The notes under the pieces are model-generated. The model did not search any database. It had not been told where the DNA came from and was given only the letters and a program-made list of their open reading frames with translations. From Nostoc sp. NMS4 (GTDB taxonomy: Bacteria; Cyanobacteriota; Cyanobacteriia; Cyanobacteriales; Nostocaceae), in the NCBI RefSeq assembly GCF_017115095.1, contig NZ_JABXKI010000092.1, forward strand, positions 1 to 33,779: a DNA stretch of 33,779 nt. The letters run 5' to 3'. Positions 8,234 through 16,745 of the stretch are shown in pieces. The stretch's first letter is position 1. Each line of letters starts with the position of its first letter. Both the position numbers and the translations under genes were made by a program.

Positions 8234-8344
8234 GTCTGTCCCATTAAATATGATGGGTTATAAAAGGTTGTAGTAAGCACTTCAGTGCTTAAAATTGAGC
8301 GATAAATCGCTCACTACAAACCTAGCAAAATTAATGCGACAGAC
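8234..8344. mobile_element. MITE-like element with terminal inverted repeats and a three-way-junction core
   Basis: Terminal arms GTCTGTCCCATTAA (8234-8247) and TTAATGCGACAGAC (8331-8344) are inverted repeats matching at 13 of 14 positions. Inside, 8268-8319 is fully paired as a three-way junction. TTGTAGT (8268-8274) pairs with ACTACAA (8313-8319). Within it lie two perfect hairpins: AAGCAC-TTCA-GTGCTT (8275-8290) and GAGCGAT-AA-ATCGCTC (8297-8312). The element is 111 bp with no coding capacity, as expected of a non-autonomous element. No clear target duplication was found. Confidence 0.6.
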
Positions 8345-8414
8345 TAATAGACTCGCCGTTAGACGACATTTTATGTTGAATTATACCTAGCTACTGAGTT
8401 TTAGCAGTCTAACT

Positions 8415-8852
8415 TTAGAGAAATTCAGGATCGAGAACTTGTTCTATGGTGAAAGGACACTCAAGGGGAAAAGTTTCTATTAGCTTTTGAGTCTCATTTG
8501 CGGCATCTCGACGAGCGCGGCGATAATATTTCTGTATCCACTCCCAATCTTCTAGAAGGCGCTGCAAACTGGGAGTATCTTCTAAACAATCTTGAATTTG
8601 ATTTCGGCAGTTTGAGATTGTGTTAACCCAACTTTGGGTTTTTCGCTCTGGTTGATATTGGCATTTGAGTAAGTGCATTAAAAGCACCTGCAAATAACTT
8701 GCAAGTTCCTTTTGTTCATTCCGCCCCAAAGCCTCTAGTTCCTCTACCAAATGTTCAACGTCTAACTCAGCCCAGCGTCCTTTCTTTAGGCACTTAACTT
8801 GTTGCTGCGTCCACATTAGAAAGTCCTGATTGTAGAGTGGCGCTTTACTCAT
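8415..8852 (-). CDS. DUF29 family protein (145 aa)
   Basis: The DUF29 pattern is clear: LYNQDFLMWTQQQVKCLKKG at the N-terminus, then LDVEHLVEELEALGRNEQKE and a helix with LLMHLLKCQYQPERKTQSW. These match the family's WxxxQxxLLRxxxxxxLDxxnLxEELE-type core. It is all-helical, soluble and of normal length. DUF29 proteins occur in many copies in cyanobacteria and have no established function. No Shine-Dalgarno site is visible before the ATG. It is separated from the next gene upstream by only 36 bp on the same strand, so the two may be cotranscribed. Confidence 0.92.
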   Translation of the reverse strand: MSKAPLYNQDFLMWTQQQVKCLKKGRWAELDVEHLVEELEALGRNEQKELASYLQVLLMHLLKCQYQPERKTQSWVNTISNCRNQIQDCLEDTPSLQRLLEDWEWIQKYYRRARRDAANETQKLIETFPLECPFTIEQVLDPEFL

Positions 8853-8888
8853 CTAGGAAAATTTTTCGATTTACATCAATTATTATCT

Positions 8889-9635
8889 TTATTGTATCTT
8901 CACAGCAATTGTGTAACTAGGTAAATGTGAGGCATCTGTTTGAGTTTTCACAAGTCGCCAGTCATTATCTATATATAAATTCTCAAATACTTGAGAAGTT
9001 GTTAAGTATGTTTTGGGAAATTCATTACCATGATTTATCTCTAGATTTTCTAAATTGAGAGCTTCCGGTAAAACCTCTTTTGATGCATTCGGTTTGACTT
9101 TAGTGTTAACTACATTAGCAAACCAGTTGTAGACTGATTCTAAATTTAGAGGAATTTCTCTATTTTTAAAAGCCTGAAATCTATCAATGTTTTGCAGATG
9201 CCATTTACCATTTTTAACCCCATATTTTTGGATCATCATGAAATCATAAGCTGGTAAATTTGATTGATAATTATCAGATAAAGACAAATTTTTTCCCAGT
9301 AGATAGCGAGCGATATTGGCACAGTAACCATCAGGCTGGAAAACTTGAAATGACTGGTCTTGTATTCTTTTCGGTAAACTTTCATGAAACGATATAGTAG
9401 ACCAGATTGGTGTCCAAACACCCACTAAAAGCCGTAATTGCTCTGTAACACTGAAAACAGGATTGTGTTGGCTCAACTTGATAAAATAGGGAAGTAATTC
9501 AGTTTTATAAAAATTCATTTCGGCTTTTAAAGGTTCTGGTTTTCGACCTTGAACTCGTGCCAAAATTTCGTTTTTAACTTTTAGTTTTTTGGGAGCGCTA
9601 AATTGATTTTTCAGTAAGAGGTCGAACGTTACCAT
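8889..9635 (-). CDS. Protein of unknown function, possibly PAP/fibrillin-like (248 aa)
   Basis: I do not recognise this protein firmly. It is soluble and basic, with no signal peptide. The middle segment (LRLLVGVWTPIWSTI near 68-82, then SFQVFQPDGYCANIARYLLG near 95-114) and the closing strands (WRLVKTQ, YTIAVKI) resemble the lipocalin-like pattern of PAP/fibrillin proteins, which in plants and cyanobacteria are linked to lipids and carotenoids of thylakoids. This is a weak resemblance by eye. The ATG at 9635 is preceded by GAGG about 10 nt upstream, supporting the start. It lies 36 bp upstream of the DUF29 gene on the same strand. Confidence 0.7.
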   Translation of the reverse strand: MVTFDLLLKNQFSAPKKLKVKNEILARVQGRKPEPLKAEMNFYKTELLPYFIKLSQHNPVFSVTEQLRLLVGVWTPIWSTISFHESLPKRIQDQSFQVFQPDGYCANIARYLLGKNLSLSDNYQSNLPAYDFMMIQKYGVKNGKWHLQNIDRFQAFKNREIPLNLESVYNWFANVVNTKVKPNASKEVLPEALNLENLEINHGNEFPKTYLTTSQVFENLYIDNDWRLVKTQTDASHLPSYTIAVKIQ

Positions 9636-9724
9636 TTATCTTTTCCTCTTTTTTTAGATAACTTGTTAATAATTAAAATCTGCTGAGTTAAATAGTCATA
9701 AAGGTGTCAGCATCTTTTTGTCCT

Positions 9725-9745
9725 CTAAAAGGTAGAGCCTTTTAG
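9725..9745. repeat. Perfect 8-bp hairpin
   Basis: CTAAAAGG (9725-9732) pairs with CCTTTTAG (9738-9745) over a 5-nt loop, in the spacer upstream of the 8889-9635 gene. It could lie in that gene's leader. No T-run makes it a good terminator. Confidence 0.5.
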
Positions 9746-9901
9746 CTCCTACTTTTTACAGGTAAAAAATGTGTATCTGCTTGATATTGTCTATATTGTA
9801 ATTACAAAAAAGTGTGATCCAGGTCACTGGAAACTAAAATATCTTTAAGAAGCCTTTATAAATCAGAATTTAGGAGTCAAAATTAATATAAATTAACAAA
9901 A

Positions 9902-9945
9902 AATGAAGTGCGAAGGATAAAAATTTTGCTCCTTCGCACTTCATT
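9902..9945 (-). terminator. Strong intrinsic terminator of the alpha-amylase gene
   Basis: A perfect 16-bp inverted repeat with arms at 9902-9917 and 9930-9945 (core GAAGTGCGAAGGA and its complement) and a 12-nt loop. Read on the minus strand, the 3' arm runs into a stretch of six T. It lies about 115 bp past the stop codon of the alpha-amylase gene, in the right orientation to end that transcript. Confidence 0.8.
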
Positions 9946-10059
9946 AGACATATCCAGAAATTAAATCAGGACTTACCCAGAACCCTTGTAGAGAGCTAGC
10001 AGTGATACCTCTCTAAATTGTTTTTCACAGATGTCTATTGATTTATCTGAAATTTCTTT

Positions 10060-11988
10060 CTAAGATTCTCGTCCCGATGCCCAGGTATCACGCCATTTGA
10101 CAGTACCTTCTTTGGCAATCACCCAGCGCCGATTTACGAGATTTTCGCGCAGAGGCGATCGCCCTTCCCGCCACATGGCATACTTATAAGCAATCAGCTT
10201 ACCAGCACTTTCATCAAAGGGAATCTCCGCAGACCAAGTATTTGAGTTAATGTACTCTAAAGGATATGCTTTGCTGATATCCCAGTTACCTAACTCTGGG
10301 CAATCTCCTGTCACCACAATGATTTCACCAGGTTGGGTATCCACGCCAGTGAGTTGGACGCGAACAATTGTCTGTCCTTTTATCCGTTCGCCAACGTGAC
10401 TGAAAACAATCACTCCCCGTTCTTCTAGTACCAGGTTATAAATCTTGCCATCTTTCACCTCATACTTGTTGCGAGTCACCACGCAGGTATGTTCGCCATC
10501 GGGTAATTCTGTTTCTACTTCTGGTAAAGTAACTTCTCCTCCCCGATTTAAAGCGACAAAACACAGGGAGTCACGATAGCGGCGGACATAACAGTAAATA
10601 TCTGGTGTTAAATATTTTTGCCAGTGGCTACCCATTGATACGGCTGGATTCAGTCGCCGTAATCCAGATAGCAACCTAATGCAACGATAAATTTCACTCT
10701 CAGTATCCCAATTTTCCATCATCGGGCGATTATATGGGTCATTACCGCCATCGGTATCGTCATGCAAATACTGTTCTGTACCGTAGTATATGCAGGGAAT
10801 ACCGCGAGATGTCATAATTAAGGCGATCGCAACTTTCAACATCGCTGGGTCGGGGTTCAGCGATTGGAAGCGGCACATATCATGATTATCGATGAAGGTA
10901 ATTAGCTCTGTTGCTCCCTTGTAGCGATAATCTTGGTCAAAAATATACTGAATTGTTTGGAATCCCATTTCTGAACCTTGCCCTAGTGCGGCTCGAATTG
11001 CCACACACAAGCCAAAATCTAGAAGTGTCATGCCTGAGTGGTTAACAAATTCCACCGAGCGATCGTCACTGGGATTACTATAAATCCATTCACCAAAAAT
11101 AAATACATCTGGTTTATGATTGGTCATCTCGCCAGTGAATTCTTGCCAAAACCAGATTGGCATGTGCTTGACAGTATCCACCCGTAGTGCATCTACACCC
11201 CGGTCTAGCCATTGTTTAATTGCTGACTTAATATACTCCCGATATTCTGTATTGTTTTCATTGAAGGTTGCTAAACCAGCTAGTTCACAGTTCTGTACTT
11301 GCCAATCATCTTCCCAGTTTTGCACTTCGCCATAGTGGTGATACCAATTATTGACATCATTATTAAAGTCAGCAATTTTCACACCATCATCAAATAATTC
11401 GCCTTTGCTACCACTAGTATCAGGGCTGCTATGGTTGCAGACAATATCTAGCACCAACTTCATATTCCGCTTGTGCAGTTCTGCAATTAACCGATCAAAG
11501 GTCGTATTTTTTTCTTCTTGGGTAGCATTTAAAGAAGGATTTTCTCCATCAGCAATGTAGCGAGGATTAATCCGTTTAAAATCTTTTGTCCAATAGCCAT
11601 GCATCGCCGCATTGCTAATAAATAATTCTTCTACTTGCTCGAATAGTGGAGTTAGCCAAAGGGCTGTCACTCCCATATTTTTGAGATAGTCTAACTTATC
11701 GATGACACCTTGCAAGTCGCCACCCCAGTACTTACCCCAATCTTTCCTATTTGGATCGTACAGTTCTGAGTTTGCACCTTCGCTGTTATCTGGATCGCCA
11801 TCATAAAAGCGATCTACCACCAGAAAGTAAATGGTTTCTTGACGAAATTCAATATCTCTGGTGTAAAGAAACTCTAGGTCAATCTCGGTTTCTGATGGTG
11901 GAGTTTCTATAATAGCGTCTACTTTTTCTTGTGCAGAATCAACCTTGTATTGATCTGGTGAAAACTGGGAAGGAGGGGTTTTTACCAT
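10060..11988 (-). CDS. GH13 alpha-amylase family enzyme with C-terminal starch-binding domain
   Basis: Numbered from the ATG at 11988, the protein has 642 residues. The (beta/alpha)8 domain has all four GH13 regions: DIVCNH (D181 to H186), the nucleophile D271 in ALRVDTVKH, the acid/base E300 in FIFGEW, and D370 in FIDNHD. The last ~100 residues (VRVQLTGVDTQPGEIIVVTG, ELGNWD, then KYAMW) form a CBM20-like starch-binding domain. There is no signal peptide, so it probably acts on glycogen or maltodextrins in the cytoplasm. Hydrolase and transglycosylase activity cannot be told apart. An in-frame TTG at 12039 would add 17 residues; the ATG is preferred although it has no good Shine-Dalgarno site. 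A strong terminator lies downstream at 9902-9945. Confidence 0.93.
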   Translation of the reverse strand: MVKTPPSQFSPDQYKVDSAQEKVDAIIETPPSETEIDLEFLYTRDIEFRQETIYFLVVDRFYDGDPDNSEGANSELYDPNRKDWGKYWGGDLQGVIDKLDYLKNMGVTALWLTPLFEQVEELFISNAAMHGYWTKDFKRINPRYIADGENPSLNATQEEKNTTFDRLIAELHKRNMKLVLDIVCNHSSPDTSGSKGELFDDGVKIADFNNDVNNWYHHYGEVQNWEDDWQVQNCELAGLATFNENNTEYREYIKSAIKQWLDRGVDALRVDTVKHMPIWFWQEFTGEMTNHKPDVFIFGEWIYSNPSDDRSVEFVNHSGMTLLDFGLCVAIRAALGQGSEMGFQTIQYIFDQDYRYKGATELITFIDNHDMCRFQSLNPDPAMLKVAIALIMTSRGIPCIYYGTEQYLHDDTDGGNDPYNRPMMENWDTESEIYRCIRLLSGLRRLNPAVSMGSHWQKYLTPDIYCYVRRYRDSLCFVALNRGGEVTLPEVETELPDGEHTCVVTRNKYEVKDGKIYNLVLEERGVIVFSHVGERIKGQTIVRVQLTGVDTQPGEIIVVTGDCPELGNWDISKAYPLEYINSNTWSAEIPFDESAGKLIAYKYAMWREGRSPLRENLVNRRWVIAKEGTVKWRDTWASGRES

Positions 11989-12467
11989 AAAAAAACTCAA
12001 AATTTCATGTAATTCACACTTGTAGAACCAACAGTACAACGTCTCGAGTATTGTGTGTCACTACAAACTTCGGTATTGTGACATCCTGCCTACGGTGTAT
12101 GTATCTATCGCTAGCTAGTTTATAATTCTATCGATAGATATAATTCATCTGCTAGAGGATAAAAATAAACGGATATAGCAATTATTAATGATAATTGCTC
12201 GGTAACAAAAATTTACAATATTTCATTAAGTTGACCTGCGGTAAATATTGAGCCTAGCTCGTGTTTAAGTGTATATTCGACAACAGATTTTAGAACACCT
12301 CAACTCCTTGAAGATTAGTTGTCAACAAGGTTTTGTCACACCTGAGCAATACTGAGTAAAGCACGTATCAGCCAACTTTTTCTCTAGAAGATTCGCTCCA
12401 TTGGTAAACTGACCATTGTCACTTTCAATCTGTTATTACTATCAAGGAATTAATTTAGGTAGCATTT
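11989..12467. promoter_or_regulatory. Divergent spacer holding both promoters
   Basis: This spacer separates the divergent alpha-amylase and TerB-like genes, so it must carry two promoters. It is AT-rich. A TATCTATCG (12101-12109) and a CGATAGATA (12133-12141) form an inverted pair about 24 bp apart, which could be an operator. No other gene or long repeat is seen. Confidence 0.35.
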
Positions 12468-13523
12468 ATGACCAAATATGACAAGGTTTTTAACTCACCA
12501 AAGACATCAGAGGAATCACTAAGTCCAGAGGAAGCGGTGGCGGCGATCGCAACTGTGACTGCGATCGCAGATTCAATCATTGAAGATGTAGATGCAGAAA
12601 GTTTAGCGGGTATCCTCTGGGAATTCGAGGTTTTTGAGGAATACTCAGAAGATGAAATTACAGAAATCGTTGATAGACTGATCTCCATTGCCGAAGAAGA
12701 GGGAATTGGGCCTCTCTTTAATACCGCTAAAGTATCTCTCTCAGATGAATTAGTGCTGGATGGTTTTGCGGCTGGAGTCATAGTGCTTTTAGATGATGAC
12801 CTCGCCATTCCCAAATCAAAACAACCTTACCTGAAAAAGCTACAAGCAGCCTTAGAACTGGAGGATGAAGAAGCAGAGGAAATTATCAAGGAGGTAATTG
12901 CAGCTTTTAAAGAAGCAGAAGACGAAGAATACGCAGACGACGATGATGATGATGAAACAGTAGTCATAGAAGATTTTACTGAACAGGCATATCAATCACC
13001 ATTAGGTAATTTTACCGTGCCGATTCCAGTCGATCCGCAACAGGGCGGTAGAATTCAGAGTCAGGAAGGAGTAGTTGGCTTTTCTGATGACATCGGTACT
13101 TTGCTGAGAATCGATTATTATCCTTTCCCCTTAGAACAGTTAGAGGAATTGGAGTCCGTTGGACAAGAAGAATATTTGCAAACAATTTTAGTAGACAAAT
13201 ATATACCCCAAGCGATTTTTACCAATGTACCAGATGCTTCTGTAGAGTATACCGAATATCTGGAAAATACTTTACGAGGCGCTTACTACGTATTAATTGA
13301 TATGCCCAAAGGTTCCACAATTTCTAAGCAAGAAAATAATGGAACTGCAATCAGATTAGATGCTTACCGGGGGTTGCTCACCTTTATCAGTGGTGAATTT
13401 TTGTATATAGTTAGTAGTCAGCACAGCTTTATTGACGGCGAAACTCCCGATTCTGTTGAAGAAGAGGCCGAAGACATCAAAGAAAATATTTTAGAGTTTG
13501 TTGAGACTATAGAGTTCACTTAG
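12468..13523 (+). CDS. Acidic protein: TerB-like N-terminal domain plus uncharacterised C-terminal domain
   Basis: 351 residues, strongly acidic. Residues about 18-150 are helical and carry a TerB-like pattern: LSPEEAVAAIATVTAIADSI, then a second half with LDGFAAGVIVLLDDDLAIP and LKKLQAALELEDEE. TerB domains in tellurite-resistance and stress proteins bind metal or act as adaptors. A linker with six consecutive aspartates follows near 157-162. Residues about 170-351 form a separate strand-rich domain (GNFTVPIPVD, LLRIDYYPFP, AYYVLIDMP, LLTFISGEFLYIV) that I cannot name; PsbP-like or stress-protein folds are possible. There is no signal peptide, so it is probably cytoplasmic. The start is a lone ATG; AAGGA lies rather far upstream. 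The TerB assignment is by eye. Confidence 0.85.
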   Translation: MTKYDKVFNSPKTSEESLSPEEAVAAIATVTAIADSIIEDVDAESLAGILWEFEVFEEYSEDEITEIVDRLISIAEEEGIGPLFNTAKVSLSDELVLDGFAAGVIVLLDDDLAIPKSKQPYLKKLQAALELEDEEAEEIIKEVIAAFKEAEDEEYADDDDDDETVVIEDFTEQAYQSPLGNFTVPIPVDPQQGGRIQSQEGVVGFSDDIGTLLRIDYYPFPLEQLEELESVGQEEYLQTILVDKYIPQAIFTNVPDASVEYTEYLENTLRGAYYVLIDMPKGSTISKQENNGTAIRLDAYRGLLTFISGEFLYIVSSQHSFIDGETPDSVEEEAEDIKENILEFVETIEFT

Positions 13524-13569
13524 GAACATGGATTAAATAAGATGCAAAACTTTATCCTGTCTCTAGCTT

Positions 13570-13758
13570 CCCTCTCCTTTATAAGGCTACGGTGTACACA
13601 CAAGTCAAATTACCCCCCTTAATCCCCCCTTATAAAGGGGGGAAAAAAGAAATCTAGTTCCCTCCCCTTTGCAAGGGGAGGGTTAGGGTGGGGTAAAACC
13701 TTGGGTTTTTCAGCTATTTCAGACTTGTGTGTACACTGTAGCCTTTATAAGGAGAGGG
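13570..13758. mobile_element. MITE-like element with 37-bp inverted repeats
   Basis: Arms at 13570-13606 and 13722-13758 are inverted repeats, matching at about 33 of 37 positions (the shared core GTGTACACACAAGTC occurs as its complement in the right arm). The 189-bp element holds two further hairpins: CCCCCCTT with AAGGGGGG (13624-13642), and a perfect 10-bp stem CCCTCCCCTT/AAGGGGAGGG (13660-13682). It has no coding capacity. It lies 46 bp after the TerB-like gene and could also act as a transcription stop for it. Confidence 0.65.
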
Positions 13759-14194
13759 ATTGAGGGTGAGGTAAACCAGGGATATAAATTGTATGTTATT
13801 TAATTCTCATTCCTTAGTAGAGTATTTCATTCATAGACTCTGCAAAGCCAATGCATTGGCTTGCATTAGATATATGCTGAAAAAGATACGAGTTGCAAAA
13901 ACTCTCTCAAACTCTTATTTCTCCGTGTCCCTTGCGCCTCTGTGGTACCCTGCGGGAAGCCGCTCCGCGTCTACGATTTTCCGTTGCCTGTGCGTAAGTC
14001 TTAAAAGAATGTAGAGACGTAGCACTGTTACGTCTCTACAAGGGTTCTAGATAACGCATATTTAATTCCACCAGATGTCTATTCGTCCTGGCTTCACTCA
14101 TCTGATGTACATTTAAAAGGCGATGTCTGACGACAGCCCAAAGAAGAGAGGAAGTCTCCGGCTCCGCATTGGGTGTCTACGCTTATAATTTTTC
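13759..14194. other. Repeat-bearing spacer upstream of the kinase gene
   Basis: No credible gene. Positions about 13935-13976 carry a repeat (CGCCTCTGTGGTACCCTGCG, then GGAAGCCGCTCCGCGTCTAC), which reappears diverged and inverted near 33519-33561. A palindrome with 12-bp arms (TGTAGAGACGTA/TACGTCTCTACA) lies at 14010-14040 and belongs to the AGAGACG palindrome family. The kinase promoter should lie in the last 150 bp, but no clear -10/-35 pair stands out. Confidence 0.6.
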
Positions 14195-16009
14195 ATGACA
14201 ATAACCTTGTTGAACAATCGCTATCAAGTTATCCAGGTAATCGGCGCTGGTGGGTTTGGTGAAACCTTTCTAGCAGAAGATGTCCATTTGCCTTCTCGCC
14301 GTCGGTGTGTAATCAAGCAACTAAAACCGATAACCAATAATGACCCACAAACCTACCAACTTATCCAACAACGGTTTGAACGGGAAGCCACAACCTTAGA
14401 ATATTTGGGTGAAAGTAGTCACCAAATTCCCAAACTCTACGCCTACTTTTCTGAGAACGGACAGTTTTACCTCGTCCAAGAATGGATTCACGGACAAACC
14501 CTGACGAAAATTGTCGAAACCAAAGGATTTGAGAGTGAAACTGCTGTTCGGCAAATTCTGTTAAGTCTGCTTTCAGTTTTAGATTATGTTCACAGCAAAG
14601 GCATTATTCACCGGGATATCAAGCCAGATAACATTATTCTGCGTTCTGTAGATGGTGAGCCAGTTTTGATCGATTTTGGTGCAGTTAAAGAAACAATCCG
14701 TTCAGTGGTGAATTCTCCAGGATACCCCACGCGATCGCTCGTCATTGGTACGCCTGGATATATGCCCAGCGAACAAGCCGTTGGCCGCCCAGTTTACGCC
14801 ACTGATATCTACAGTTTAGGTTTAACGGCGATTTATCTGCTGACTGGCAAACACCCGCAAGAACTAGTAACCGATCTAAAAACAGGGGAAATACTTTGGC
14901 AACAGCACGCCCCTAACGTCTCTTCCCAATTGGTGGCGGTACTCAATCAGGCAATTAAGCCCCATGCTGGCGATCGCTACAGCACTGCTAGTAAAATGCT
15001 ACACGCCTTACAATCTACAAGTAATATACCTCCTGAGTTAGTTACAAATACTCCCACAGTCAGTTTGTCTCCCAATGCATCGACTCGACAAACCCAGCCA
15101 TTATATTCACCGCAAAAAAATTCTGCGATTCCACGGTCTTCCACTCCGGGAAACTGGCAAAAATCTGCTGTAATTATTGGTAGTTTGTTCATAGGTGGTT
15201 TGATTGGTGCAGTAGCAATTCCTAGCATCATTCGTCAGCAACAACCAGAAACAACCATTGGTACAAATCCCACGCGATCGCCAGAATCTTTTCCGACTCC
15301 TGCATCTACCGAACCCCCCGTTTCCTCCCAAACTTCTCCAGTTCCAGTTATCCCTAGTTCATCACCACGACAAAGACCAACCTTTAATCCTCCAGTTGTA
15401 CCTATACCACAGCTAGAAAAAGAGCCTGTCACTTCCGAGACTCCAGCACCTGTAGTAACATCCACGCCACAGCCAGAACCAGAGAATGAGGCAAGTCCAG
15501 TTCCCACACCAGAAGCGCGTTCCATACCACAAAATAAGCCGCGCAGTAAATTAGCTGCCACTGCCAGCAGAGAAAGCGTTCCCGCATTCCCTACAGGTAC
15601 AACAAGAAACATCGTAGAAGCTACCCTCGGCAAACCAAATCAAGATTTAAGAGGCGCATGGGGCAAGACTCGTGCTGTCGTTTACAAACTAGTGCCAAAC
15701 AAAATTGACCTTGGCTACTTATTCGATCGTAATTCTAAAACGCTGCGTCAAACCGAGGTATCTTTTGCCCAGTCGGTAGACCCGCAGTTAATGGAAACTA
15801 CCTTGAATGGAATGTTAGCAGGGCAAGCCACTGAAGAAATTAAGCAGGGACTCAAACAGGTACAACAGCGCCAATCAGATAATTTTAGTTTTAAGAATGG
15901 CTCAGTCAAGGGTCAAATTATCCGCCAAGAATGTGATTTTATTTACATCAGCATTTGGGATGTAGATTTACATGATTTTGTAAATCCATCAACAGCCAAA
16001 CAGTGTTAA
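14195..16009 (+). CDS. Membrane-anchored serine/threonine protein kinase with BamE-like C-terminal domain
   Basis: 604 residues. The N-terminal kinase domain (about 10-275) has the glycine loop IGAGGFGETF (16-25), K41, the catalytic HRDIKPDN (139-146), DFG at 160-162 and a GTPGYMPSEQ activation segment. It should therefore be an active Hanks-type kinase. A Pro/Ser/Thr-rich stretch leads to one membrane helix (about 324-346), followed by a second long Pro/Thr-rich linker and an outer C-terminal domain (about 450-604). That domain opens with GTTRNIVEATLGKPNQ and ends with strands. The opening resembles the BamE/SmpA fold, which suggests an envelope-sensing part; this is inference. The ATG at 14195 has no visible Shine-Dalgarno site. 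No partner is encoded in the same operon. Confidence 0.94.
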   Translation: MTITLLNNRYQVIQVIGAGGFGETFLAEDVHLPSRRRCVIKQLKPITNNDPQTYQLIQQRFEREATTLEYLGESSHQIPKLYAYFSENGQFYLVQEWIHGQTLTKIVETKGFESETAVRQILLSLLSVLDYVHSKGIIHRDIKPDNIILRSVDGEPVLIDFGAVKETIRSVVNSPGYPTRSLVIGTPGYMPSEQAVGRPVYATDIYSLGLTAIYLLTGKHPQELVTDLKTGEILWQQHAPNVSSQLVAVLNQAIKPHAGDRYSTASKMLHALQSTSNIPPELVTNTPTVSLSPNASTRQTQPLYSPQKNSAIPRSSTPGNWQKSAVIIGSLFIGGLIGAVAIPSIIRQQQPETTIGTNPTRSPESFPTPASTEPPVSSQTSPVPVIPSSSPRQRPTFNPPVVPIPQLEKEPVTSETPAPVVTSTPQPEPENEASPVPTPEARSIPQNKPRSKLAATASRESVPAFPTGTTRNIVEATLGKPNQDLRGAWGKTRAVVYKLVPNKIDLGYLFDRNSKTLRQTEVSFAQSVDPQLMETTLNGMLAGQATEEIKQGLKQVQQRQSDNFSFKNGSVKGQIIRQECDFIYISIWDVDLHDFVNPSTAKQC

Positions 16010-16464
16010 TGTCCTGGAAAACATTGTTCTGATAAATTAGATTTTTGTATTCAATAACACAGTTTCAGTATTCAATATAGTGATTACAAAACTGGCTTTA
16101 TTGGGCTAAAATCAACATAATTTCGGTCTTCCAAAGCACAAAAACCCAATTTTTAGAATTAGTCTATTTGTCTTCTAGATTTTGCAACTAAACTCTGTCT
16201 TTCCCATGCCCTTTATGAGTGCTGTACATGGATAGCGGGGCGTTTAGCCCGTGCTGAGTTCTTAATTCTCCCCCCAATTCCCAGTCGCCAATACCCAATC
16301 CCCAATCCCAAACTAAGTTTAAAATTCTTAATATTCATAAAGTTATAAATACCATTATTAAGTTTTTAATAATACTTGTCTCAGCTTCTACATTCATGTC
16401 GTAAAGTGCGATTGGAATTGTGTAATCTGAAGACAGCAAAGCTAAATTATTCAATTGAGGTCTG
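16010..16464. other. Spacer with dispersed 27-bp repeat and heptamer repeats
   Basis: No gene seen. 16233-16259 is identical to 3831-3857 inside the copper ATPase gene. 16267-16308 is a run of CCCAATTC/CCCAATAC/CCCAATCC heptamer-type repeats. The remainder is AT-rich and must hold the promoter of the small gene that follows. Confidence 0.7.
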
Positions 16465-16683
16465 ATGACTCCTACAATTATGCGTCAGCTTTGGTCAGTG
16501 GTTGAAACTGCTCAAGCCAAACTCCTTTTACAACTGGATGATGCTAGCTTGGTGCAGTGGTTAGTGAAACAAACCGAAACGCAAGTGTTGTTAGATTCTA
16601 ACGAAACTGATTTTCTTAGCCACTACATTCAATCTCGACTAGCCCTAATACGCGATCTTGCCCATGAACGGCAGTGTTCATGA
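16465..16683 (+). CDS. Small helical protein of unknown function (72 aa)
   Basis: A short soluble protein, probably all helix: MRQLWSVVETAQAKLLLQLD, then SLVQWLVKQTETQ and a final SHYIQSRLALIRDLAHER. No family is recognised, but its composition and amphipathic helices look like a genuine conserved cyanobacterial small protein. The ATG has GAGG about 5 nt upstream (TTGAGGTCTG), which supports translation. It converges with ribD, whose stop lies 62 bp downstream. Confidence 0.65.
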   Translation: MTPTIMRQLWSVVETAQAKLLLQLDDASLVQWLVKQTETQVLLDSNETDFLSHYIQSRLALIRDLAHERQCS

Positions 16684-16745
16684 TGCCTACAGAGGGCTAC
16701 GCCAACGCAAAATCAAGATAATAGAGCGATCGCCAAGTGTTATTA

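Noticed and set aside
8268-8319. Cloverleaf-like fold considered as a tRNA
   Set aside because: It is only 52 bp, has two hairpins instead of three, and lacks the T-loop and anticodon features.
11989-12039. Upstream TTG start for the alpha-amylase
   Set aside because: It would add 17 unconserved residues; the ATG at 11988 is a better codon and keeps the whole enzyme.
12455-12814. Minus-strand frame of 119 codons antisense to the TerB-like gene
   Set aside because: Ser/Thr-rich translation is a mirror of the acidic codons on the other strand; no family resemblance.
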